DNA of 64,000 bases, taken from NCBI GenBank assembly GCA_965277625.1, contig OZ255827.1:1426001-1490000 (forward strand), written 5' to 3'. Under the pieces are notes generated by a model. It searched no databases, had not been told where the DNA came from, and was given only the letters and a program-made list of their open reading frames with translations. Below are positions 43,557-52,603 of the stretch, piece after piece. The position numbers were made by a program, and so were the translations under genes. Every line of letters starts with the position of its first letter. Within the stretch, counting starts at the first letter, position 1. Source of the DNA: G965195345 sp965277625. GTDB taxonomy: Bacteria > Pseudomonadota > Gammaproteobacteria > CAKMZV01.

Positions 43557-43892
43557 TTAGCTGAAGAATTTAATGAGCACAAGACCGGCAACCGAGATGC
43601 CAATCGTCCACTGCATTGAATTAAATCGTCTATCAACCTGTTCAAATCGCTTATCAACATCGCTCTGAAAAGTATCAAACCGTTTATCAACCTGTTCAAA
43701 CCGCTTATCAACATCACTTTGAAATACATCAAACCGTTTATTGATTTGATCAAACCGATGATCAATCCGATCGAGTACTCTTTGCATACTATCCTCATTT
43801 ATAGACGCCAATGCGTCTGCGTTTTCCTTTGAAAACCCTGCCTGCTGAAAAGCATTGGCATTATCCAAAGTATCCGTTATTTGATTACTCAT
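43557..43892 (-). CDS. Small coiled-coil protein with C-terminal membrane anchor
   Basis: The 111-residue product has an N-terminal polar part (DTLDNANAFQQAGFSKENAD), then a charged coiled coil at about 40-92, and ends in a hydrophobic anchor, WTIGISVAGLVLIKFF. In the coiled coil, KRF/RRF recurs with alternating 7- and 11-residue spacing: an 18-residue unit RFDVFQSDVDKRFEQVDK is followed by RFDTFQSDVDKRFEQVDR. This recalls DUF1640/CCDC90-like tail-anchored proteins found in bacteria near respiratory genes. It lies upstream of nuo on the same strand, but with a 348-nt spacer that has its own promoter element. The function is unknown. Confidence 0.65.
   Translation of the reverse strand: MSNQITDTLDNANAFQQAGFSKENADALASINEDSMQRVLDRIDHRFDQINKRFDVFQSDVDKRFEQVDKRFDTFQSDVDKRFEQVDRRFNSMQWTIGISVAGLVLIKFFS
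43627..43734. repeat. 54-bp direct tandem duplication inside the coiled-coil gene
   Basis: Copies at 43627-43680 and 43681-43734 are in register and differ at 7 of 54 positions by my count. The unit encodes 18 residues and is a multiple of three, so copy-number change would lengthen or shorten the coil without a frameshift. Most differences are synonymous or conservative. Confidence 0.8.
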
Positions 43893-44256
43893 ATTCTACA
43901 CCATTAAAATTAACACGTGAGGCGTATTGAGTGTATAAGCCTCCTGTCATGATCTCTGCTGAAATAGCTAAAAACTTATAGAGAATAAGCACTGATTAGA
44001 CCCTGAGCCTTTTCTGTATCCATACCATTTCTTCGATATTCAATGCAAATTCAAACCAGCCGTTGGTATTTCAAGTTCTTGTCATTTCGAGCTGAATTGT
44101 ATAGATTTGGATGTGCCATAAGGGACCCTTTTTGATGGACCCTGTTGTCGCGCATCAGGTTTAGAAATCATCACAGCGATCTAGTCAGTGCGTTGGGCAA
44201 AAAAAAATCCCGCCGTCGACACGAGGGCGGGATTAAAAATACGTAAAATGAATGAA
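43893..44256. other. Spacer between htpX and the coiled-coil gene
   Basis: A 364-nt gap holding the htpX terminator at 44207-44235 and, presumably, the promoter of the coiled-coil gene. I see no gene or structured RNA in the remaining part. Confidence 0.5.
44207..44235 (-). terminator. Strong intrinsic terminator of htpX
   Basis: On the minus strand AATCCCGCC pairs with GGCGGGATT in a perfect 9-bp stem with an 11-nt loop, followed at once by a run of T (the A run at 44201-44208 on the plus strand). It begins 21 nt after the htpX stop and separates htpX from the coiled-coil gene. Confidence 0.88.
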
Positions 44257-45129
44257 TTATTTCAATGCTTTCAAGGAATCAATTCGCTCTTCTAATGGAG
44301 GATGACTCATGAATAGTCTGCCAAATCGGCTACCACCACCGGAGACGCCGAATGCCATCATTTCATCAGGTAAGGGTTGTGGGTGCATTTGTTGAAGCCG
44401 TTTGAGGGCAGCAATCATTTTCTCTTTACCGACCATCCGAGCGGAATCGGCATCGGCATGAAATTCACGATGACGAGAAAACCACATGGTGATAGTGCTT
44501 GCTAATATACCCAATACGATCTGAGCCACAATGGATGTTATGAAGAATCCAATGCCGTGTCCTTCTTCATTTTTGAAAATAACCCGATCGACAAAATGTC
44601 CAACAATGCGTGAGAGGAAGATGACAAAAGTATTGACTACGCCTTGTATGAGGGTCATGGTGATCATATCGCCATTGGCAATGTGTGCAACTTCATGCGC
44701 CACCACGGCTTCGGCCTCGTCCGCTGTCATGTTTTGCAAAAGCCCTGAGCTGACCGCGACCAAGGATGCTTTTTTAGAGTAACCCGTGGCAAAGGCGTTG
44801 ATCTCAGGGGAAGGGAAAATGCCCACTTCGGGCATGGGCAATTTATTTTCTTGGCAAAGACGCGTTACAGTGTCGTAAAGCCATTTTTCTTTTTGCGTAC
44901 TCGGTGATTCAATCAGTTGTACGCCCATGGCGCGTTTTGCCATCCAACGCGACATAAATAGTGAGACAAATGCGCCAGCAAAGCCAAAAACCGCTGAAAA
45001 TATGAGCAGGCTGGTGTAATTTAAACCCGTGCCTTCAAGATAACTGCCAACACCAAGCACGCTCAGTGCAACGCTGGCAACTAATAAAACAGCAATGTTG
45101 ACCAATAAAAATAATCCGATTCTTAACAT
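44257..45129 (-). CDS. htpX: Membrane protease HtpX
   Basis: A 290-residue M48-family zinc protease of the inner membrane that helps degrade misfolded membrane proteins. The zinc motif HEVAH has H145, E146 and H149, and a later glutamate lies in FHADADSARM, the M48 third-ligand region. Two N-terminal helices (about 4-24 and 40-60) and two further ones after the active site (about 158-175 and 195-215) fit HtpX topology. AGGAGC sits 8 nt before the ATG, and a strong terminator follows. Confidence 0.95.
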   Translation of the reverse strand: MLRIGLFLLVNIAVLLVASVALSVLGVGSYLEGTGLNYTSLLIFSAVFGFAGAFVSLFMSRWMAKRAMGVQLIESPSTQKEKWLYDTVTRLCQENKLPMPEVGIFPSPEINAFATGYSKKASLVAVSSGLLQNMTADEAEAVVAHEVAHIANGDMITMTLIQGVVNTFVIFLSRIVGHFVDRVIFKNEEGHGIGFFITSIVAQIVLGILASTITMWFSRHREFHADADSARMVGKEKMIAALKRLQQMHPQPLPDEMMAFGVSGGGSRFGRLFMSHPPLEERIDSLKALK

Positions 45130-45230
45130 ACAGCTCCTATGTATAATTTTTTAAAACTTAAATGATGTCTTATCTATGGTTATATTTTAGCAAAATTCAA
45201 GATGGACACGCTGAATAATGCGGTGACCAC

Positions 45231-46514
45231 TTATAAATCATCAACGTTCAAACGGCCACTAATGAATTTCAATTGAATGACATCTAACCACAATTGCAGT
45301 TCGGCTTGATACAAGTTTGTGGCGGACGCAACAATATCTCTGCGGGCATTAACCACTTCAACAAATTCTGTCAATCCAACATTAAAACTTTCTTGGGTGG
45401 CTTCCAAGGCGGCTTCTCTTGCTTCGAGCAAAGCTTCTAGTGCAGGCAGTTGATCAATGCCCGAATTGATTCGTATCAATACTTGTTCGGCTTGTTTAAC
45501 CAAATCTCTTTCCAATTCTTTTTCCAGAAAATAACTGGACCGTTCTAATGCACTGGCTTCGTCTATACGGGCGTAATTACTGAGACCGTCAAAAAGCGTC
45601 CAGTTGATCGATAAAGAGACTCTATCGACTTCACTGTCCTGTAATACAGCCGATTGAGTCACATAGTCGGTATCGGTTTTATTGAAACTTAGCGCAAGCG
45701 TTGGATACTGTTGAGAGGAAACGGCATGGGTGTTCTGCTTTGCTGCTTGAGTGGCTTTCTGGGTGGCCAGCAACTGTTTATTATTATTTTTCAATTCACT
45801 CAATACTTGATTCATTTGATTTTTTTCTCGAATAATTTTCTTTAGAGAAAAATCAATTTCATCCAATTGCCCTATGGGCATTCCCACCGTTGCTTGCAAT
45901 GCGGATTTATTGGATTCCACGTCAAATTTGGCTGAAATGGTTCGGCTTTCGTTCAACTTCAAATTGGCATCGGCTTGCAGATAATCCACTTTTCTGCCTG
46001 TGCCCACTTCCAAGAATTGTTGCAATCGGTCGGCCAGTTTACTGCTGGATTTTTCTTCTTCTTGCGCCAATTCTAATTGCTTTTTAGCAAAAAGCACGTT
46101 GATATAATTTTGCGATAGTTCGATCATCAATCTTTGTTGTGCCAATTGTTCTAACAGTTCTTGTTGTTCAATGTTCAAATTGGCTTGTTTGTAGCGATAA
46201 TACACCTGCGCATTAAACAGATTTTGATTGATCGTGAATATATTTTGATTATTATCACCCGTCAGTCTGCTGTTATTGACTGAAACAATACGATTAACAG
46301 AACGCGCGGCGGTGATGGTGGGTAAAAACGACGCTGTAGCTTGATCTTTGACACTTTCGGCAACATCAATTTGAGTTTTTGAGCGCGCGTAAGTGGGGTT
46401 GTTGTTGAGCGCTTTGGTATAAAGTGATTGTAGTGATTCGGCTTGAATCATTGGCGTCATAGCCAACATTGCCACCGCCACTATTGTCACGATCATTCCT
46501 TTGCTTTGAATCAT
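45231..46514 (-). CDS. TolC-family outer membrane efflux/secretion channel protein
   Basis: I start at ATG 46514 (MIQSKGMIVTIVAVAML), 1 nt after the CYTH gene stop. The 427-residue product has a signal peptide (cleavage near IQA|ES) and the two-repeat, alpha-helical TolC layout: ALNNNPTYARSKTQIDVAES near the start, NQNLFNAQVYYRYKQANLNI, and a second half with INWTLFDGLSNYARIDEAS. TolC proteins form trimeric channels for type I secretion or RND efflux. No membrane-fusion or pump gene lies beside it, so it probably serves systems encoded elsewhere. It is the last gene of a tight five-gene run. Confidence 0.85.
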   Translation of the reverse strand: MIQSKGMIVTIVAVAMLAMTPMIQAESLQSLYTKALNNNPTYARSKTQIDVAESVKDQATASFLPTITAARSVNRIVSVNNSRLTGDNNQNIFTINQNLFNAQVYYRYKQANLNIEQQELLEQLAQQRLMIELSQNYINVLFAKKQLELAQEEEKSSSKLADRLQQFLEVGTGRKVDYLQADANLKLNESRTISAKFDVESNKSALQATVGMPIGQLDEIDFSLKKIIREKNQMNQVLSELKNNNKQLLATQKATQAAKQNTHAVSSQQYPTLALSFNKTDTDYVTQSAVLQDSEVDRVSLSINWTLFDGLSNYARIDEASALERSSYFLEKELERDLVKQAEQVLIRINSGIDQLPALEALLEAREAALEATQESFNVGLTEFVEVVNARRDIVASATNLYQAELQLWLDVIQLKFISGRLNVDDL

Positions 46515-46515
46515 A

Positions 46516-46998
46516 TCAGGTCCATCCTGCATAGGGTTTATAAGCCAACTGGGTGTTGTAGTATTTTACTTCGTGCGTTACTTCTTTTCCCAACCAACTG
46601 GGTTTCAAAAAATATTCATCAGCCGTTTTTAATTCGATTTCTGCTGTGACTAGTCCAGCATTAGAACCAGTAAATACATCGACTTCCCAAAATTTTCCAG
46701 CGTGCATCACTGGCCAGCGAGTTTTTTCAACCACAGGTTGTTGAGCCAATTCAATGATCTTCTTGGCCTCGTCCAATGGCAACTCGTATTCAAATTCTTC
46801 TCTTTGGTCCAGCCGAGTTTGATCGGTGACAAATTTCATGTTTATGCGGGCTTTTAATCCTTCTATGCGAATACGAATCGATGGCTGACTTTGATCAGCA
46901 AAATACATTTGGATCATTTTTATGGAAGCACAGGCGTGTGCTTTCCAGTCGTCATTTTGAACCAAATATTTGCGTTCGATTTCTCGAATATGACTCAT
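46516..46998 (-). CDS. CYTH domain protein (triphosphate-tunnel-metalloenzyme family)
   Basis: ATG 46998 gives 160 residues starting MSHIREIERKYLV, with the ExExK motif at E6, E8 and K10. Further features are the RIRIEGLKARINMKF basic/acidic strands and the C-terminal EIELKTADEYFLKPSWLGKEVT region. CYTH proteins bind triphosphate in a beta-tunnel; bacterial members are mostly inorganic triphosphatases (YgiF type) or class IV adenylate cyclases (CyaB). The short, single-domain form lacks the CHAD domain of YgiF. It is packed between cysM and the TolC-like gene with 1-nt gaps. Its actual substrate is uncertain. Confidence 0.85.
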   Translation of the reverse strand: MSHIREIERKYLVQNDDWKAHACASIKMIQMYFADQSQPSIRIRIEGLKARINMKFVTDQTRLDQREEFEYELPLDEAKKIIELAQQPVVEKTRWPVMHAGKFWEVDVFTGSNAGLVTAEIELKTADEYFLKPSWLGKEVTHEVKYYNTQLAYKPYAGWT

Positions 46999-46999
46999 T

Positions 47000-47899
47000 T
47001 TATTGAAAGACTCCAGTGGAGAGGTAACGATCCCCACGGTCACAAATAATGGTGACAACGACTTTCTCTGGTGGCAATGTCTTGGCCAACTCTAAAGCGC
47101 TATGCAAAGCCCCGCCCGAAGATATACCCGCAAAAATGCCTTCTTCTTTGGCCAGTGTTCTCGTCATATGTTCTGCTTGATGGGTGGTTATTTCCATAAT
47201 TTGATCAACCCTGTGACGTTCAAAAAAATCAGGCAAATAGGCTGGAGGCCATTTCCGTATGCCAGGGATTTGAGAGTGATCATCTGGTTGTACGCCGATT
47301 ATCTGAATGTCTTTATTCTTTTCTTTAAAAAAACGAGAGCAGCCCATAATGGTACCAGTGGTGCCCATGGAACTGACAAAATGGGTGATCGAGCCTTCGG
47401 TTTGCTGCCAAAGTTCGGGGCCAGTTGTGGCGTAATGCGCGCCTGGATTGTCTCTATTGGAAAACTGGTTGAGCACCATGCCCTTGCCTTGTTTTTCCAT
47501 AGCCAGTGCCAAATCTCTGGCGCCTTCCATGCCTTGCTCTTCGGTCACCAAAATCAACTCAGCACCATAAGCAGTCATGGCTTGACGGCGTTCAATACTC
47601 AAATTTTCAGGCATAATGAGTATCATTTTGTAGCCCTTGATTGCCGCCGCCATGGCTAAGGCAATGCCTGTGTTGCCACTGGTTGCTTCAATCAAACAAT
47701 CCCCTTTTTGAATGTCACCACGTAATTGGGCTTGTTCAATCATATTGGTTGCAGGTCTGTCTTTGACTGAACCCGCTGGATTATTGCCTTCCAATTTTAA
47801 ATAAACTGATGCGGCTTGCGCAGGTTGTAACCTTTGCAATCGTACCAAAGGAGTTTGCCCGACCCAATCTTGAATCGTGGGTTGCTGTTTCACGCTCAT
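47000..47899 (-). CDS. cysM: Cysteine synthase B (O-acetylserine sulfhydrylase)
   Basis: A 299-residue PLP enzyme with K46 in NPAGSVKDRPA, the substrate loop TSGNTGIALA and the phosphate-binding SMGTTGTIMG. NPAGSVKDRPA and PPAYLPDFFE are typical of CysM, which can use thiosulfate, more than CysK. It overlaps the end of clpA by 4 nt and is followed 1 nt later by the CYTH gene, an unusual setting for a cysteine gene. Confidence 0.92.
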   Translation of the reverse strand: MSVKQQPTIQDWVGQTPLVRLQRLQPAQAASVYLKLEGNNPAGSVKDRPATNMIEQAQLRGDIQKGDCLIEATSGNTGIALAMAAAIKGYKMILIMPENLSIERRQAMTAYGAELILVTEEQGMEGARDLALAMEKQGKGMVLNQFSNRDNPGAHYATTGPELWQQTEGSITHFVSSMGTTGTIMGCSRFFKEKNKDIQIIGVQPDDHSQIPGIRKWPPAYLPDFFERHRVDQIMEITTHQAEHMTRTLAKEEGIFAGISSGGALHSALELAKTLPPEKVVVTIICDRGDRYLSTGVFQ

Positions 47900-50169
47900 C
47901 CAGTTTTTGCTGTTTGGCGTTTTTTCTTAGAAACAGACGGCTGGGTTTGAATCGACACCTCACTTTCGTTGTTGGCATTCAAAACCACATCGACTGTGAC
48001 CACGCCACCCCGTTTTAATTGACCAAATAGCATGTGCTTGGCCAAAGGCATGGCGACTTTTTCTTGAATGAGCCGAGCCATGGGACGAGCACCTAATTTA
48101 GGATCATAGCCTTCTTTTGCTAACCACTGGCGCATTTTAAGGCTAACATCCAAAGTCACTTTCTTGGGTTCCAATCTTTGTTCTAATTCAAATAGATTTT
48201 TGTCCACCACTCGAATGATGTTTTCTGCATCCAAAGGATTGAAGGTTACAGTCGCGTCCAAGCGATTTCTAAATTCTGGTGAAAACACGTCTTTGATGGC
48301 CGCTGGCACATCGGCTTGATGATTTTGCTCAACAAAACCCATGCTTGAACGATCCAGGGTGCTGGACCCTACATTACTCGTCATGATGATGATGGCATTG
48401 GTAAAATCTGCTTTACGCCCACTGTTGTCCGTGAGGGTGCCATAGTCCATCACCTGCAATAAAATATTGAATAAATCTGGGTGCGCCTTCTCTATTTCAT
48501 CAAACAAAATAATGGCGTGCGAGGAGCGCATGATTTCTTCAGTCAGCAACCCGCCCTTATCGTGTCCCACATAACCTGGAGGCGCGCCAATCAATCGTGA
48601 TACAGCATGGCGTTCCATGTACTCGGACATGTCATAGCGCAAGAATTCGATGCCCAGATGCAATCCCAACTGGCGACACAACTCGGTTTTACCCACCCCT
48701 GTGGGTCCAACAAATAGGAATGAACCCAATGGTTTATCAGCTGGATTAAGCCCTGCTTTGGAGAGCGTTATGGAACGACTCAAGGTCTGAATAGCAGCAT
48801 CTTGGCCAAAGATCACTTGCTTTAAATTGCTTTCTAAGGATTTAATCTTGGCGTTTTCATTTTGCGACATTTTACCCACTGGGATTTTGGTCATTTGAGC
48901 CACAATGTTTTCAATTTCATTGATACCAATACTGCGCTCTTCAGACAACAACTGGCAACGTGCACCAGCTTCATCAATAACATCGATGGCTTTGTCTGGG
49001 GCTTTGCGGTCTTTAATGTAACGAAATGAGAGCTCAACCGCTTTTTCAATGGCTTTGGCTGTGTATTTCACACTGTGGTGATCCTCAAAACGGCCTTTTA
49101 ACCCTTTTAATATATCCACCGTTTCGGTGAAGCTGGGCTCATTAACGTCAATTTTTTGAAATCGACGAGCCAATGCACTGTCTTTTTGGAATATCTCTCT
49201 ATACTCTTTGTAAGTGGTTGAACCTATACAACGCAAGTCGCCAGAGCCTAACAATGGTTTGATCAAATTAGAGACATCCATCGCGCCACCACCCGTTGCG
49301 CCTGCGCCAATGAGGGTATGAATCTCATCGATGAATAGAATGGCATGACCATGCTTTTGTAATTCATTGAGCAGCGTTTTTAACCTTTTTTCAAAATCGC
49401 CACGATACTTGGTGCCAGCAATACAAGCGCCCAAATCCAATGAGAATACTTCGGCGGTTAGCAGGGTTTCTGGCACATCGCCTTGCACGATTTTATAGGC
49501 TAAACCTTCTGCTATAGCCGTTTTACCGACTCCAGCATCGCCCACAAAAATTGGGTTGTTCTTGCGCCTTCTGCATAGTATTTGCATGCAACGTGTGACT
49601 TCAAGGTCTCGCCCAATCAGGGGATCAATCTTGCCTGATATGGCTTTATTATTTAGATTGACGGCATACTTGGATAAGGTTTTGCTGTTTTCGAGCTCAT
49701 CAAGTTCATTGTAGGACTGTTCATCTGTGTCCTCAGAAGAACCGTGGGCCACCCAAAACACCACATCTAAACGATCTATGCCTTGTTTTTCTAAAAAATA
49801 CGTGGCAAAACAATCCGATTCGCTATACAAACTGACCAAGATGTGTACGGAGGTTACTTCTTCTTGAGCATTACCTTGTACTTGGTATATGGCCCGTTGC
49901 ACGACCCTTTGAAAGCCTGCGCTGGGTTTCACATTGGTTTCTTCTGTGGGGCTTTGATTTTTGACTTGTGGCACGTTTTGCGCCAAGTATTCTTCGGTTT
50001 CTTTAACCAATAAATCACAGTCAGCGTCACAGTTTTTCAGTACTGTCAGCACTTCGCTATCACTCAACAAGGCTCGAAACAAATGTTCAAGTGTGACAAT
50101 TTCATGATTGTATTCATGCGCCAACACGAATGATTTATTCAAAGTTGCTTGTAAATTTTCGTTCAACAT
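47896..50169 (-). CDS. clpA: ATP-dependent Clp protease ATP-binding subunit ClpA
   Basis: The 757-residue unfoldase has the ClpN repeat domain (about 1-145), a first AAA+ domain with Walker A GDAGVGKTAIAEG and IDEIHTLIGAG, and a second with GPTGVGKTELCRQ and LFDEIEKAHPD. The C-terminal FNPL…RPMARLIQEKVA region is typical. The N-domain is that of ClpA, not ClpB or ClpC, and no middle coiled-coil is present. It follows clpS directly, which delivers N-degron substrates to it. Confidence 0.97.
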   Translation of the reverse strand: MLNENLQATLNKSFVLAHEYNHEIVTLEHLFRALLSDSEVLTVLKNCDADCDLLVKETEEYLAQNVPQVKNQSPTEETNVKPSAGFQRVVQRAIYQVQGNAQEEVTSVHILVSLYSESDCFATYFLEKQGIDRLDVVFWVAHGSSEDTDEQSYNELDELENSKTLSKYAVNLNNKAISGKIDPLIGRDLEVTRCMQILCRRRKNNPIFVGDAGVGKTAIAEGLAYKIVQGDVPETLLTAEVFSLDLGACIAGTKYRGDFEKRLKTLLNELQKHGHAILFIDEIHTLIGAGATGGGAMDVSNLIKPLLGSGDLRCIGSTTYKEYREIFQKDSALARRFQKIDVNEPSFTETVDILKGLKGRFEDHHSVKYTAKAIEKAVELSFRYIKDRKAPDKAIDVIDEAGARCQLLSEERSIGINEIENIVAQMTKIPVGKMSQNENAKIKSLESNLKQVIFGQDAAIQTLSRSITLSKAGLNPADKPLGSFLFVGPTGVGKTELCRQLGLHLGIEFLRYDMSEYMERHAVSRLIGAPPGYVGHDKGGLLTEEIMRSSHAIILFDEIEKAHPDLFNILLQVMDYGTLTDNSGRKADFTNAIIIMTSNVGSSTLDRSSMGFVEQNHQADVPAAIKDVFSPEFRNRLDATVTFNPLDAENIIRVVDKNLFELEQRLEPKKVTLDVSLKMRQWLAKEGYDPKLGARPMARLIQEKVAMPLAKHMLFGQLKRGGVVTVDVVLNANNESEVSIQTQPSVSKKKRQTAKTG

Positions 50170-50472
50170 TTATGCTTGCTCCGTCTCACACATTAGTGGA
50201 TGCCCATGCTGGCGAGCGTGGGTTCTGACTTGCTGTGCTTTTGTTTCTGCCAAATCACGAGAATAGATACCGGCTACCGCCCTACCCTCATTATGAATGG
50301 TTATGGTCAGTTGTGTGGCTTCTTCTTTACTTTTATGAAAAAATTGACGCAACACTTCAACCACAAATTCAAAGGTTGTGAAATCATCATTGATCACAAC
50401 CACTTTAAACATTCGCGGTTTTTTCACCCGTGTCTTCACCGCTGTTTTTATTGATGTTTTAGTCATACTCAT
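50170..50472 (-). CDS. clpS: ATP-dependent Clp protease adaptor ClpS
   Basis: The 100-residue adaptor binds N-end-rule substrates and hands them to ClpA. Conserved segments are FKVVVINDDFTTFEFVVEVL, then FFHKSKEEATQLTITIHNEGRAVAGIYSRDLAETKA (quoted in part). A basic N-terminal tail of about 20 residues precedes the domain. The stop abuts the clpA ATG. Confidence 0.96.
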   Translation of the reverse strand: MSMTKTSIKTAVKTRVKKPRMFKVVVINDDFTTFEFVVEVLRQFFHKSKEEATQLTITIHNEGRAVAGIYSRDLAETKAQQVRTHARQHGHPLMCETEQA

Positions 50473-50504
50473 AAAGTTTTAGTTTCACTCCTTACAAACC
50501 CTTT

Positions 50505-50524
50505 TGCGTCACTCAAAAGACGCA
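50505..50524 (-). terminator. Hairpin between the yafJ-like gene and clpS
   Basis: TGCGTC pairs with GACGCA around an 8-nt loop, 73 nt after the upstream stop and 33 nt before the clpS ATG. No T run follows on the minus strand, so it may be a weak terminator or attenuating structure. Confidence 0.3.
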
Positions 50525-50596
50525 TTTGTAGATATACCTTCGTTTGTCTTTTCATGTCCGTCAATCTACAGTCGCCATATTCCTATAAAAAGTCAA

Positions 50597-51361
50597 TTAA
50601 ATCAGTTCTCCGTCTTTAAATACAACAAAATCGCCAGATTGTAAGACATGCCAGTGTTCATTATCAGTTAAAGGGCTGGTGGCAATAACGGTAACAATAT
50701 CTTTTTCGGTCGTTACTGTCGAGAAATCAACAGCAACCGCCGCATTACTGAGTAAGGCCTCACCAAAAGGGGCTCGTCTGGTTATCCAAGCGAGTTTTGT
50801 ACTACAGAAGGCAAAGAGGCATTTACCATTGCTCAGCAAAACATTGCAAACACCTAAGGTATGTAACTCTGAAATGAGCAAATTCAAGGTTTGAGCCAAT
50901 TTTTTATCTTGCTTTGGCGCTTTGTTAAATCGTTGTTCTAATTGCCCGAGTAACCAGCAAAATGCATGTTCGCTGTCGGTGGTGCCAATGGGTTTAAATC
51001 GTCCTAAAGGCCATTTTTTGATCCCCTTGAGTTGCCCATTGTGCGCCATAGACCACTGTGAACCCCATAATTCACGGATGAAGGGATGGGTATTTTTCAA
51101 ATTAACCGCACCTCTATTGGCCAATCTTATGTGGCTGATGACCACGTGGCTTTTTATGGGGTAATTCAGCATGAGATTGGCAATTTCTGAGTTGATGCTC
51201 GGTAACGGGTCATGGAAACAACGCATGCCGCCTGCTTCATAGAGTACCATGCCCCAGCCGTCTCGATGCGGACCGCTTTCTCCGCCTCGACTGACCAGAC
51301 CTTTGAGGCTGAAGCAAATGTCTGTGGGAACGTTGGCGCTCATCCCTAATAATTCACACAT
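50597..51361 (-). CDS. Class II glutamine amidotransferase, YafJ type
   Basis: A 254-residue N-terminal-nucleophile amidotransferase. The initiator Met is followed by catalytic C2 (MCELLGMSANVPTD). LVSRGGESGPHRDGWGMVLY, SHIRLANRGAVNLKNTHPF and WSMAHNGQLKG are the conserved glutaminase blocks. YafJ-type proteins hydrolyse glutamine or transfer its amide to an unknown acceptor; no synthetase partner lies adjacent. It starts 6 nt after the flavoprotein stop and may be co-transcribed with it. Confidence 0.85.
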   Translation of the reverse strand: MCELLGMSANVPTDICFSLKGLVSRGGESGPHRDGWGMVLYEAGGMRCFHDPLPSINSEIANLMLNYPIKSHVVISHIRLANRGAVNLKNTHPFIRELWGSQWSMAHNGQLKGIKKWPLGRFKPIGTTDSEHAFCWLLGQLEQRFNKAPKQDKKLAQTLNLLISELHTLGVCNVLLSNGKCLFAFCSTKLAWITRRAPFGEALLSNAAVAVDFSTVTTEKDIVTVIATSPLTDNEHWHVLQSGDFVVFKDGELI

Positions 51362-51367
51362 GGCCCA

Positions 51368-52591
51368 TTACCCTGCTTTCAAACCATTTTTTAATGGATG
51401 ATCTTCATTTGAGACTTGTGCAAAAGTCAAAGCGGGTTCTCGTTCTACGAGTAACTTTCTCGCGACCAAATGATCCGCGGGTTTGTTGATGCTTATAACC
51501 GTTTGCAACTGGTGTCCCAAATAATAAAAATAAGAAAATTTTTGGTTTTCATCGCCCCGTACAATTCGTTGGTCATAGGCATCAGGCCAGCCAGCCATTT
51601 GCCATTTAACATCGTACTGATCACTCCAAAACCAAGGAACAACACTGGTGTTTTCAAGGGATTGACCCATGATCGCTGAGGCCACTTTTTTGGATTGATC
51701 AATGGCATTTTGCACGGATTCGATGCGGATTTTTTGAGTTTGATCACGATAATGCGGTTGGACGGTGCAATCACCGCTTGCAAAAACATGCGCATGATTG
51801 GTGCGCCCATACTCGTCCACCAATATGCCTCCTTGACAAGCCAGTCCTAAACCCTTTAACCACGCTTCATCGACCATGAGACCAATGCCATACACCACCA
51901 ATTGTGCAGGCATGCGCGTCCCATCGTTCAGCACAACCGATTCAACCGCCTCTGTCCCTTCGAGGGCACTAATGCCACACTTGAGTTTTATTTGGGTGCC
52001 ATGTTTTTGGTGTAAATCGTAAAAGAAGTCGCTCATTTTAGGGCAAACCACACGCTCTAATAAACGCTCAGCCAGTTCGATAACCGTCACTTTTTTACCG
52101 AGTTTATTGAGTGTAGCAGCGACTTCCAGACCAATAAAGCCACCGCCAATAACAACAACCTCTGTCACTTTTTCGCACTGCTCACGGATGGCTTGGGCAT
52201 CAGCCAATGATCTCAACCCATAAACCCCGTCCAAGTCAATGCCAGGCAAGGCCGGTTTTCTGGCTTGCCCGCCGACGGCAAAAACCAATTGTGACCATTT
52301 ATAATTCTTTGCCGAAGTTGTCAGTTTTTTCAGAGTCAAATCAACAGACTCTACCCGTTCAAAGCACACATTTATGTTTAATGCGTCAAGCGTTTCGGGT
52401 CGTTTATAGTAGAGCGATTGCTCCGTTTGAGTGCCGAGCAAGTAGCCCTTAGAAAGCGGCGGACGTTGATAAGGTTGATGGGGTTCCCCAGCAAATAAGG
52501 TGAGATTGTCTGTACAACCCTTATCGCGCAAACTCAAAGCAACTTGTAGCCCCGCTTGGCCTGCACCGATGATATTGATGTTTTTTGGCAT
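51368..52591 (-). CDS. Ferredoxin/rubredoxin-reductase-like FAD-dependent NAD(P)H oxidoreductase
   Basis: The 407-residue product (from ATG 52591; ATG 52603 also possible) has an FAD motif IGAGQAGLQVALSLRDKG, the PYQRPPLSKGYL segment, a NAD(P) motif VVIGGGFIGLEVAATLNKLG and the late ASGDCTVQPHY. It ends in a reductase C-terminal domain with VPWFWSDQYDVKWQMAG. This is the family of ferredoxin reductases serving dioxygenases and P450s (BphA4, putidaredoxin reductase). No ferredoxin or oxygenase gene lies beside it, so its partner is unknown. Confidence 0.85.
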   Translation of the reverse strand: MPKNINIIGAGQAGLQVALSLRDKGCTDNLTLFAGEPHQPYQRPPLSKGYLLGTQTEQSLYYKRPETLDALNINVCFERVESVDLTLKKLTTSAKNYKWSQLVFAVGGQARKPALPGIDLDGVYGLRSLADAQAIREQCEKVTEVVVIGGGFIGLEVAATLNKLGKKVTVIELAERLLERVVCPKMSDFFYDLHQKHGTQIKLKCGISALEGTEAVESVVLNDGTRMPAQLVVYGIGLMVDEAWLKGLGLACQGGILVDEYGRTNHAHVFASGDCTVQPHYRDQTQKIRIESVQNAIDQSKKVASAIMGQSLENTSVVPWFWSDQYDVKWQMAGWPDAYDQRIVRGDENQKFSYFYYLGHQLQTVISINKPADHLVARKLLVEREPALTFAQVSNEDHPLKNGLKAG

Positions 52592-52603
52592 GGTGATTTT
52601 CAA

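Noticed and set aside
43517..43798. 93-residue minus-strand ORF
   Set aside because: It overlaps the coiled-coil gene in another frame; its repeats come from the same 54-bp duplication.
47102..47659. 185-residue plus-strand ORF
   Set aside because: It is antisense to cysM, whose family and motifs are clear, so this is a shadow frame.
47886..47894. TGTTTCACG, half of a parS site
   Set aside because: The second half does not follow, and it is at the cysM/clpA junction.
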